Below, piece after piece: positions 8,058 to 15,767 of a stretch of 34,830 nucleotides of DNA (within the stretch, counting starts at the first letter, position 1; every line of letters starts with the position of its first letter). The translations under genes were made by a program, and so were the position numbers. This DNA comes from an uncultured Mobiluncus sp. (GTDB lineage Bacteria > Actinomycetota > Actinomycetes > Actinomycetales > Actinomycetaceae), in the NCBI RefSeq assembly GCF_943914685.1, contig NZ_CALUCZ010000021.1:1-34830 (forward strand), read 5' to 3'. The notes beneath the pieces are model-generated. The model was not told where the DNA came from. It did no database searches and saw nothing but the letters and a program-made list of their open reading frames with translations.

Positions 8058-9875
8058 TTACAGCGTTTTTTCGCTGTCCTCGGCGTCCTCGGTGTCTTCC
8101 GCGTCGTCGTCGTCTTCCGGCACGTAGTCCACGCCGGTCTCTTTGCGCTGTTCGTCCGTAATCGGGGCGGGCGCACCGGTGAGCGGGTCTAAACCGTCGC
8201 CAGCTTTCGGGAAAGCGATAACGTCGCGAATAGACGGGGAACCTGTCAGCATTCCAGCGATGCGATCCCATCCCAGTGCCAGACCGCCATGCGGCGGAGC
8301 GCCGTACTTGAAAGCGTCGAGCAGGAACCCAAAGCGTGCCTGCGCCTCCTCCTGCGAGAAGCCCATGACCTTGAACACCCGTTCCTGGACGTCACGGCGA
8401 TGGATACGAATGGAACCACCGCCGAGTTCCACCCCGTTGCAGACAATGTCATATGCATAAGCCAAGGCACTGCCCGGATCGGTGTCGAACGTATCGAGGC
8501 ATTCTGGTTTTGGCGAAGTGAAAGCGTGGTGCACGGCGGTCCAAGCGGAGTGTCCCAGCGCCACGTCGCCCTCCGCCTCTGCCTCACCGGAGGGCTTGAA
8601 CAGAGGCGCGTCCACCACCCAGGTGAAAGCCCACGCCTTTTCATCGATGAGGTCGCAGCGCTTGCCAATCTCCAGGCGAGCTGCCCCCAACAACGTTTGC
8701 GAGGAGGTCTTGTCCCCGGCGGCAAAGAAAATGCAGTCCCCCGGCTGAGCTCCGGTGGCAGCAGCCAAACCGGCCTTTTCCGAGTCAGAAATATTTTTGG
8801 CCACCGGACCACCTGCGGCACCTGTTTCGTCCAAGGTCACGTAGGCTAGACCTTTCGCGCCACGAGCTTTGGCCCATTCCTGCCACTTGTCAAAAGTACG
8901 GCGCGGTTGGGAGCCGCCGCCGGGCATGACCACTGCCCCCACGTAGGGAGCCTGGAAAATCTTAAACGGAGTGTCTTTGAAAAATTCGGTCAAATCAACG
9001 AGTTCATAGCCGAACCGCAAATCCGGTTTGTCCGAACCGAAACGATTCATAGCTTCCTGGAAAGGCATCCGGGGAATCGGGGTGGTCAGGTCATAGCCGA
9101 TAACTTTCCAAATCTCCTTCAGCAGGTGTTCGGTTACCTCGATGACATCGTCTTGGTCGACGAAACTCATCTCCATATCGAGCTGAGTAAACTCAGGCTG
9201 GCGATCGGCGCGGGAATCTTCGTCGCGGTAGCAGCGAGCCAACTGGAAGTAGCGTTCCATACCGCCGACCATCAACAATTGCTTGAACAGCTGGGGCGAC
9301 TGCGGTAGGGCGTACCAGGAGCCGGGACGAATCCGCGCCGGAACCACGAAGTCGCGCGCCCCTTCCGGGGTGGAACGCGTCAAAGTCGGGGTTTCAATCT
9401 CAATAAATTCGTGTTCTTCCATAACCCGCCGAGCAATCTGAGAAATCCGCGAGCGCAGCACCAGATTGTCGTGCAACTGACGGCGGCGCAAATCGACGAA
9501 ACGGTAACGCAGCCGAATGTCTTCCCCGACGTTGGAGTCTTCGGCGTGTTCAGAAACTTGGAAAGGCAGAGTCGCGCAGGTGTTCAGAATCTCAACGTCA
9601 TCGGCCATAACTTCGATATCACCGGTGACGATTTCGGGGTTTTCGTTGCCTTCGGGACGTTTGCGCACCTTGCCGGTAACCTTGAGCACATATTCGTTCC
9701 GAACTTCCCGCACTACTTCTTCGCTGACGACCAGCTGGACAATCCCGGAGGCATCACGCAAGTCCATGAAAGCTACCCCACCGTGGTCTCGGCGACGATC
9801 CACCCAACCGCAGAGGGTGACGGTCTGACCATCGTGGTTCAGGTTCAATTCCGCACATTTGTGAGTTCGCAGCAA
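8058..9875 (-). CDS. aspS: Aspartyl-tRNA synthetase, probably non-discriminating
   Basis: A 605-residue bacterial-type class IIb enzyme: N-terminal OB anticodon-binding domain (VTLCGWVDRRRDHGGVAF), catalytic domain with motif 2 (RCYRDEDSRADRQPEFTQ), bacterial GAD insertion, and motif 3 (GLALGWDRIAGML). The longest frame begins 20 codons upstream at ATG 9935. The TTG at 9873-9875 is preferred because AAAGGAAGG stands 6 bases before it and the protein then begins MLRTHKCAEL, the usual start. Residue 31 is His (RRRDHGG). In Pseudomonas AspRS, His at this position goes with charging of both tRNA-Asp and tRNA-Asn, so this enzyme may feed GatCAB. The C-terminus carries an unusual acidic tail (about 20 residues, rich in Asp and Glu). 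The open 143-base gap upstream separates it from the GTPase operon. Confidence 0.95.
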   Translation of the reverse strand: MLRTHKCAELNLNHDGQTVTLCGWVDRRRDHGGVAFMDLRDASGIVQLVVSEEVVREVRNEYVLKVTGKVRKRPEGNENPEIVTGDIEVMADDVEILNTCATLPFQVSEHAEDSNVGEDIRLRYRFVDLRRRQLHDNLVLRSRISQIARRVMEEHEFIEIETPTLTRSTPEGARDFVVPARIRPGSWYALPQSPQLFKQLLMVGGMERYFQLARCYRDEDSRADRQPEFTQLDMEMSFVDQDDVIEVTEHLLKEIWKVIGYDLTTPIPRMPFQEAMNRFGSDKPDLRFGYELVDLTEFFKDTPFKIFQAPYVGAVVMPGGGSQPRRTFDKWQEWAKARGAKGLAYVTLDETGAAGGPVAKNISDSEKAGLAAATGAQPGDCIFFAAGDKTSSQTLLGAARLEIGKRCDLIDEKAWAFTWVVDAPLFKPSGEAEAEGDVALGHSAWTAVHHAFTSPKPECLDTFDTDPGSALAYAYDIVCNGVELGGGSIRIHRRDVQERVFKVMGFSQEEAQARFGFLLDAFKYGAPPHGGLALGWDRIAGMLTGSPSIRDVIAFPKAGDGLDPLTGAPAPITDEQRKETGVDYVPEDDDDAEDTEDAEDSEKTL

Positions 9876-10018
9876 CTTATGCCTTCCTTTGAAAGTTCGT
9901 CTCAAGTCAATCGGGGTGCGATACCCCACACCCATAAGTGGGCTCTCTAAAGTTTAACGCCTATCTGAGCTGAGGGGAAACCCTGGAAACTGTTCCTTGA
10001 ACGGGTGGCAGAGGAAAA

Positions 10019-11881
10019 CTACCGGGATTGCGTGTCCCGCGAACGCATTTCTGAAAACAGTTCGGACAGCTGGGGGTACAAATCCAAATTCTGATTCATT
10101 TTGACCAGGAAACCTTGACGGGTCACTTCCTGGATAAGCGAGCGGAATTTATCGGCACATTCTTTCCCGTAGTTTTGCGCCCCGCAGTGCAGTACTTTCG
10201 CTCCCACCGAGCTCCACACCCCGGTGCCCACGATGGCCGCAGCCAACACCACGAGGGGGAACGGCACGGGCCCGACCAACCACACGGCCGCGCTGGTGCC
10301 GGCTCCCCCGAGGAACGCGACCCCCGCGATGAGGCTCCACAGCAGCCCCACCAGCAACGCCGCTAGCCAGAACCAGTGCCCGAGCCGCCATACCCGCCAC
10401 CAGGTGCGGACGGGCCGAGCTGGGAATTTCCACGATTCCAAAGCTAGGTTAAGGGCGCTGACCAGGTTGCCGGACAATTCCACGGCCTTGAGCTGGGCAA
10501 AGTCCAGCCATTTGGGAGGGCGCTGCGCGCTGGCAGTTACCGCGTAGGTACGAGCCGCGCTGGTGATTCCCGCCGCGTTGACGTGGGCGGAAAACCGGTT
10601 GCGCGAGTCAATTTGCGGGGTCGTTTCTTCTGAAGTACGGTCCAGGTCTGTCGAGGAGTCTGCCACAGCGGTGGACTCGCTGCCGTCTGCGGTTTGTTCT
10701 GGGGAGGAATCAGCAGAACGGCCGACGGGTTTGTCCGCGTCAGGTTCGCCGGGCGTGGTCGAACTATTCTGATTGACAGGTGTCAACGGTTTGATTCCCG
10801 CCAGACAGTTCAGTACCGGCCACAGCGTCCAAAATCCTCCCGCCTCGAGGTATTGTTTGGAAAAGTTCGCTTGCACGGCGGCGAGACCACTGACCTGAGC
10901 CACCTGGTCCACCAGGGTGGTTTCGGCCGGAGACGGCGCACCGGAGGGAGTCTGACCGGGTTGTTTTACGGACTCCCCGCTCTCGTCCAGTGCCAAGTCT
11001 TGGCTCAACCGTTCGGCAACGTGATGAATTGCGGCCTGTTCGCCCCTCCACCGGGCTTCTGGTGCACGGGACAATCCGGCTACGGTTTCGCGGAATCGCG
11101 CCAAACTCGAATCATCGTAAACGGAAATCTGCAAGATTTCGGGACTGACTCCCAACCGTGCGGCGATGGCGGCGAGCTCCTGGTGCAGGGTTTGCACCTG
11201 AGTCTCAGTCAACCCCTCGGTGTGAGTCAGGACAAAGTACGAATTGCGGTGCCGGGGGAATGCTGAAATTTGGTTGTGAAAAGCGGCATCGGCATATTTT
11301 TGGGAATCTGTAGTCCACAAGATAATATCCGCCGTTTCCAAAACCTGCGCCGTGGCCGCGGCCAGTTCCGGGACCAGCAACGTATCGGGAACCTCCACCA
11401 CAATCGGGTGACCACACTGCGCCGAAAGCGCTGAGCGAATCTGGTGTCCCGCGCCTGTCGCCCCCAGATTGTCCCCGAACGGGTTGGATCCGCTGGAGCA
11501 AAACTCCACACTGGCGCTGCGCGGAATGCCGCTGAGTTCTAAAAACGGTTCTGCCGCCACGTCCGCATCTACATAGGCGACCAGCTCCGTGGTGGTCGGC
11601 CGGTGCGTTCCGGTCGGCACTAGGCTGTTGCGGCGAGCCAAAGTGTTTACTACCGTGGACTTTCCGGTGCCGCTCGGTCCAGCTACCGCCACCACGGTGA
11701 CTCGGGGGTCCAGGGCATCTCGGCGCTCCAGCTGAGTCTCTAAGCGGCGCAAATCTTCGCGGGCCTGAGCCAGGAACGTCTCAGAGCCGGACGTGACCTG
11801 AGCAGCATCGAGACACTCCGTCGCGCGGTGCAGGGCGGCTTGCATTCGATTTTTGCGTTGTTCGGGATTATTCCGAGGCAC
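10019..11881 (-). CDS. Membrane-anchored P-loop GTPase-like protein (GTPase B of a pair)
   Basis: A 620-residue protein with an N-terminal P-loop domain: GPSGTGKST at residues 68-76, then a switch-like HRPTTTELVAY segment. The G3 position is degenerate (VEVPDT) and the G4 position reads THTEG, so nucleotide hydrolysis may be slow or absent. A long low-complexity Ser/Thr/Glu stretch lies in the middle. Two hydrophobic segments near 502-525 and 533-557 form a hairpin anchor, followed by a helical tail. This plan resembles bacterial dynamin-like proteins, but the family is not firmly recognised. The start is placed at GTG 11879-11881 because GAGAGGAG stands 8 bases upstream; it overlaps the TAG stop of GTPase A by one base (TAGTG), which implies coupled translation. 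Confidence 0.78.
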   Translation of the reverse strand: MPRNNPEQRKNRMQAALHRATECLDAAQVTSGSETFLAQAREDLRRLETQLERRDALDPRVTVVAVAGPSGTGKSTVVNTLARRNSLVPTGTHRPTTTELVAYVDADVAAEPFLELSGIPRSASVEFCSSGSNPFGDNLGATGAGHQIRSALSAQCGHPIVVEVPDTLLVPELAAATAQVLETADIILWTTDSQKYADAAFHNQISAFPRHRNSYFVLTHTEGLTETQVQTLHQELAAIAARLGVSPEILQISVYDDSSLARFRETVAGLSRAPEARWRGEQAAIHHVAERLSQDLALDESGESVKQPGQTPSGAPSPAETTLVDQVAQVSGLAAVQANFSKQYLEAGGFWTLWPVLNCLAGIKPLTPVNQNSSTTPGEPDADKPVGRSADSSPEQTADGSESTAVADSSTDLDRTSEETTPQIDSRNRFSAHVNAAGITSAARTYAVTASAQRPPKWLDFAQLKAVELSGNLVSALNLALESWKFPARPVRTWWRVWRLGHWFWLAALLVGLLWSLIAGVAFLGGAGTSAAVWLVGPVPFPLVVLAAAIVGTGVWSSVGAKVLHCGAQNYGKECADKFRSLIQEVTRQGFLVKMNQNLDLYPQLSELFSEMRSRDTQSR

Positions 11882-13575
11882 TAGGACCACTCCTCTCGCA
11901 GGAAACGCAGCGTTTTTCGCCCCACGGTGATGAGCTCAGAGTTGTCTGGATCGGGAATACTTTGTCGCAGGGCGGCGATACGCTGGGAGACCCGAACCTG
12001 CAATCCGCGGCGAAGCGCCGACCGACTCCACGACCGCAGCCGCAAGCGCGTCGCGGCGTCAAAGAAAGCTCCCAAAAGCTCGTCAACCCTGGTGAATTGG
12101 CAAGTTTCGGGCGAGGCAACACCGGCAAAGAGGACCGCCAGGAAAAGCGTCTGGGCCTCGTCTGCGGAGAGTTCCTGGTTGCGGTTCCACCCAGCCTGAC
12201 GGCAGCATTCCGCAGGGGTCAAGGACCACTGTTCCATGAGTTCGCTACCGTCCAGGGGCGGCGCGGTTTCTTCTGAAAGGCAGCCCGAGTCTGGTAGCAC
12301 AGAGTCCTCGATAGCCTCATCAATGATTTGTTCCATCTGAAAATCCAGGTTCGACACGCTGCTAGCCACCGCCCGCTTTACAGCGTCCAGCGCCAAATCC
12401 GGGCGTACCTGCTGATTGAGCCAAGTATTTTTCCATTTCAACCGCTGGCGTATCCAGCTGTTCTCAGCCCGACACACCTCGAGTTGGCGGCGCACACAAG
12501 GCTCCAAAAGGTCGGCGGGCTCACCTTGGAACCACGTGGGCGTGGCAATCTGAGCCTCAACAAAGTCCAACAGTTGCTGTTCCAACCGATCCACGGTTTG
12601 CTGTACATCATGGCGCATTTCCGTCTCAGCGGCGGCTGCATCGAACACTTTTTCGCTCAAATCCAGGACTTCGTGCAAGGAACCAAACAGGGTCTGGCGC
12701 GCCATAGCGGAATGCATCAAGGCGTCACCAGCCAGGTTATCGAGCCAGTTGCGCAGGGAAACTAAATCTTCGGCGGGCAGTTCTCCGTCAGCAATTTGAG
12801 TTTCCATAATGGCAAAAATCGGGACATCTTTGAGGTTGCTGTCGGCGATTTCCGCGCTGAGATCCTGCTTTGCCGCCAGGAGGGAGCCTTGCGTGACCCT
12901 GTTGAGCACCGCCCCGATAGCGACATCGCGCCGGGCGGCTTTCCGCAGCAGCTCCAGCCCCGGCTCGTCCCGGTAACGGTTGGCGGTGGTCACGAAAATC
13001 CACAGGTCAGCGACTTCCAACAGGTGTTGGGCCAAATCTCGGTTCGTGTCCAGATAGGAATCCAAATCGGGACAGTCAATGAGGCACATTCCCGGGGACA
13101 TTTTTGTAGTCGAACGTAGAATAAGCCGCGGTAGCGGTGCGGTATCGGCATCCTCGCCCGCGGGCACGCGTTCCGGTACGGCAGACGCGACTGCGGGGTC
13201 GTCCCACGCGTCGTCTTCTAACAGACGGATCTTTTCAAATCCTCCCAAGATACGGTCTGCCGCCAACCACAGCTCATCGTCGGGGTGGTACACCAGTACG
13301 GGGGTGAGGGTCGTGGGACGCCTCACGGAAGTCGGTACTTGGGCGCCGACCAAAGAATTAAGAATGGTGGATTTGCCCACCCCGGTGGAGCCCGCCAGCA
13401 CCGCCACGAGGGGACCGTCCAGGTCGGTACCCCGCGCACTGAGATGTTCGCGCAGCCGGGACACCGCCGTGTTTCGTAGCTTTAAGGCAGTCGCCTGCGC
13501 CGCGGGAAAACCGAAGTTCAGATCCTCCAGCTGCCCCGCTAGCTCGTCCAAAGATACCGCCGGTGATTCACTCAT
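11881..13575 (-). CDS. Dynamin-like/Era-like P-loop GTPase (GTPase A of a pair)
   Basis: A 564-residue predicted GTPase. P-loop GSTGVGKST is at residues 62-70, switch I RRPTTLTPV at 85-93, a G3-like DCPDLDS at 167-173 and a G4-like LNRVT further on. The C-terminal half is largely helical with no clear membrane segment, which suggests a soluble partner for the membrane-anchored GTPase B encoded next. The start is ATG 13573-13575, overlapping the hisS stop (ATGAGTGA), with AGGTGA about 10 bases upstream; the TTG nine bases earlier is too close to that site. GTPase pairs with one membrane-anchored member are known in Actinobacteria (Streptomyces DynA/DynB, mycobacterial IniA/IniC), but membership of those families is not shown here. 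Confidence 0.8.
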   Translation of the reverse strand: MSESPAVSLDELAGQLEDLNFGFPAAQATALKLRNTAVSRLREHLSARGTDLDGPLVAVLAGSTGVGKSTILNSLVGAQVPTSVRRPTTLTPVLVYHPDDELWLAADRILGGFEKIRLLEDDAWDDPAVASAVPERVPAGEDADTAPLPRLILRSTTKMSPGMCLIDCPDLDSYLDTNRDLAQHLLEVADLWIFVTTANRYRDEPGLELLRKAARRDVAIGAVLNRVTQGSLLAAKQDLSAEIADSNLKDVPIFAIMETQIADGELPAEDLVSLRNWLDNLAGDALMHSAMARQTLFGSLHEVLDLSEKVFDAAAAETEMRHDVQQTVDRLEQQLLDFVEAQIATPTWFQGEPADLLEPCVRRQLEVCRAENSWIRQRLKWKNTWLNQQVRPDLALDAVKRAVASSVSNLDFQMEQIIDEAIEDSVLPDSGCLSEETAPPLDGSELMEQWSLTPAECCRQAGWNRNQELSADEAQTLFLAVLFAGVASPETCQFTRVDELLGAFFDAATRLRLRSWSRSALRRGLQVRVSQRIAALRQSIPDPDNSELITVGRKTLRFLREEWS

Positions 13576-14887
13576 AGTTGGCAATCACCTGCGGTTTCAG
13601 AAGGTCGGGGGCGGGCGTGAACGTGTCGGCTTGGGCACTTTCCTGGGTTTCGTTAATCAGGTTCTTAACTTCCCCAGATTCCACAAACCACACGTAGGGA
13701 ATGCCGCGAGTCACAGCATATTTGATTTGTTTGCCGTACTTGGCGGCAGTGGGGCTGACTTCCGTGTTGATACCGCGGGCCCGCAGCTGCCAAGCCACCG
13801 CCTCGGCTTGTCCCCTGGTTTCCTCACTATCTACCGCAACCAAAACGCAGGTCGGAACCGGGCGGGACACTTTTGCCCAATCATTAGCCAGAATAATCGA
13901 GATAAGCCGGGTCAAACCGATAGACATCCCCACTCCCGGGAAGTGACGTTTGCCCTGCGAAACGAGGTTATCGTAGCGGCCTCCGGAACAGATAGAACCG
14001 TAAGATTCGGCTCCCGTAATGAACGTTTCATAAACCATGCCGGTGTAGTAATCGAGTCCGCGGGCAATCTTAAAGTCTGCTACCACGTTGCCACGCTCGT
14101 GGTCGGGAACACTGCGCAGCATTCGCGCCACGTCCGCCAGGCCTTCCTCCAATAGGTCGTCGTGCAGCCCCAAGTCGCGCACCTGTTGGATAACTTGTTC
14201 ATCGGCGCCGCAAATGTTCGCCAAGCTCACCAGGGTTTGCGCCTGGGACATATCGAGCCCAAGTTCACTGAGCATTTGTGTGAAGTCTTCGGGGCGCACC
14301 TTGTCGTGTTTATCGATGACTTGCAGAACCTCGTCTACTCGCGTGATGCCCAGGGCGTTGCAGGTGCCCTGCAAAATCTTGCGGGAATTCACGTGTACCA
14401 CCGGGGTGGGAATCGGCAGGGCTTCCAGAGCCTGCGCCATAATCAGCGGGGCTTCAATCTCAAACTGGGGAGGCAAAGTTTCCGCGGCCACCATATCGAT
14501 GTCGGCCTGGACGAATTCGCGAAAGCGACCCTCCTGGGGACGCTCGCCCCGCCACACCTTTTGAATTTGGTAACGCTTGAAAGGGAATCGCAACAGGTGG
14601 GAGTTTTCCAGCACGTAACGGGCCAACGGCACCGTCAGGTCAAAGTGCAGCCCGTTCTTGCGGTCCTCTTTACCTTCCTTGTCCTGCAGCCGAGACAGTA
14701 CGTAGACCTCTTTGGAGGTTTCTCCCTTGCGTTCCAGCTCACTGAGAGGTTCGATAGCACGTGTCTCTAAGTGAGAAAACCCGTGCAGTTCAAATACCCT
14801 GGTCAGACGGGAAATTAACTCGTCCTCAAGGATTTTTTCCTCCGGAGTGAACTCAGGAAAACCTGACAGTGATGTCATCATGGGCAT
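13568..14887 (-). CDS. hisS: Histidyl-tRNA synthetase
   Basis: A class II synthetase of 437-439 residues. Motif 2 appears as KVWRGERPQEGRFREFVQAD. The two histidine-specific motifs are present as RGLDYYTG and CSGGRYDNL, motif 3 as GVGMSIGLTRL, and a C-terminal anticodon-binding domain begins near VPTCVLVAVD. The first residues are MPMMTSL: the ATG at 14885-14887 is only 3 bases from GAGAG, while the second ATG (14879-14881) has better spacing and may be the true start. It begins about 20 bases after the MBL hydrolase stop and overlaps GTPase A by 8 bases, so it sits second in a four-gene operon. hisS next to the MBL gene is conserved in Actinobacteria. Confidence 0.96.
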   Translation of the reverse strand: MPMMTSLSGFPEFTPEEKILEDELISRLTRVFELHGFSHLETRAIEPLSELERKGETSKEVYVLSRLQDKEGKEDRKNGLHFDLTVPLARYVLENSHLLRFPFKRYQIQKVWRGERPQEGRFREFVQADIDMVAAETLPPQFEIEAPLIMAQALEALPIPTPVVHVNSRKILQGTCNALGITRVDEVLQVIDKHDKVRPEDFTQMLSELGLDMSQAQTLVSLANICGADEQVIQQVRDLGLHDDLLEEGLADVARMLRSVPDHERGNVVADFKIARGLDYYTGMVYETFITGAESYGSICSGGRYDNLVSQGKRHFPGVGMSIGLTRLISIILANDWAKVSRPVPTCVLVAVDSEETRGQAEAVAWQLRARGINTEVSPTAAKYGKQIKYAVTRGIPYVWFVESGEVKNLINETQESAQADTFTPAPDLLKPQVIANYE

Positions 14888-14906
14888 ATTCTCTCATTTT
14901 CCCAAG

Positions 14907-15617
14907 TCATCTCAGAAATGGGTTGTTCGCGAGCTCCGCCGCCCAGGTGGTCGTCTCTCCGTGACCGGGCAGCAGCAGCGTGTCGGGGTTGACGCTGATT
15001 TTGAGGGTTCGCAAGGTTTCCGTCATCACTTCGGGGTCAGAATGGGGTAAGTCGGTGCGGCCAATAGAGCCTTTGAAAATCACGTCGCCGGAAAAACAAA
15101 ATGCCTGGTTATCACGGCCGTCAAAGCCGAGGCCCTGACCGTGATCTTCACCTTTTGCGGCGCCAAAGAACATGGTGCAGCCGGGCGAGTGACCCGGAGC
15201 CGGCAGGGCCCGCAGCATTAAATCGGGAATAATTTGCGCTCCCCCGCCGGTAAACAATGCATCGGGCGGAGCCTGCACCGTGACCGGCTCCCACGCCCCG
15301 TCCATTTCAGTGAAGTAATTGTTAACACCTAACTGAACGCCCGGACCGGGGGCGTCCAGCCAAAAATGATCAGGTTTCGCCAAATAGATTGGGACCTCGG
15401 GGTTACAGGCGGCGACCTGGGCCGTATTCCACAGGTGGTCGGCATGGCCGTGAGTCAGCAGGATTGCAGCCAGTTTGGCATTGAGTTGGGCCAAAAGTTC
15501 TTTGATGCGCGTGACGGTTTTCGCGCCGGGATCAATAACTAAAGCGGATTTGCTCGCAGTGACCACAACATAGCAATTTTCACCGTAAATCGGCGAAACA
15601 ATCCGTAACATATCCAT
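14907..15617 (-). CDS. Metallo-beta-lactamase-fold hydrolase (glyoxalase II-like)
   Basis: A 236-residue predicted zinc hydrolase. The metal-binding THGHADH motif is near residues 55-61. Further ligands are visible at APGHSPG, at the Asp of FSGDVIF and at the His of LLPGHGE, which is a complete binuclear set. The fold and spacing match the glyoxalase II-like group whose gene adjoins hisS and rel in Actinobacteria (Rv2581c in M. tuberculosis). The true thioester substrate is unknown. The ATG at 15615-15617 has no clear ribosome site, so a leaderless transcript is possible. It is the first gene of the MBL, hisS, GTPase A, GTPase B unit and is divergent from the DUF349 gene. Confidence 0.9.
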   Translation of the reverse strand: MDMLRIVSPIYGENCYVVVTASKSALVIDPGAKTVTRIKELLAQLNAKLAAILLTHGHADHLWNTAQVAACNPEVPIYLAKPDHFWLDAPGPGVQLGVNNYFTEMDGAWEPVTVQAPPDALFTGGGAQIIPDLMLRALPAPGHSPGCTMFFGAAKGEDHGQGLGFDGRDNQAFCFSGDVIFKGSIGRTDLPHSDPEVMTETLRTLKISVNPDTLLLPGHGETTTWAAELANNPFLR

Positions 15618-15684
15618 AGTTCAAGGCTAACGGATTTTTCACATTACGAATTTTCTTTCGCCCAGTTTCCCGAAAGTACGTCTT

Positions 15685-15720
15685 TTCAAGTAAAGTAATC
15701 CTGGAAATATACTTACCAAC
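15685..15720 (+). promoter_or_regulatory. Candidate promoter of the DUF349 gene
   Basis: A -10 box TATACT at 15708-15713 matches five of six consensus bases. A weak -35 (TTCAAG, 15685-15690) lies 17 bases upstream. Transcription would start near 15720, leaving a leader of about 48 bases with a perfect AGGAGG ribosome site at 15753-15758. Confidence 0.5.
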
Positions 15721-15767
15721 GCGAACGGAACGTGCCGCGGCACCAACCCCGTCAGGAGGAAAAATTC

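Noticed and set aside
15732..15767. Upstream GTG start for the DUF349 protein
   Set aside because: The ATG at 15768 follows a perfect AGGAGG; the upstream GTG has none.
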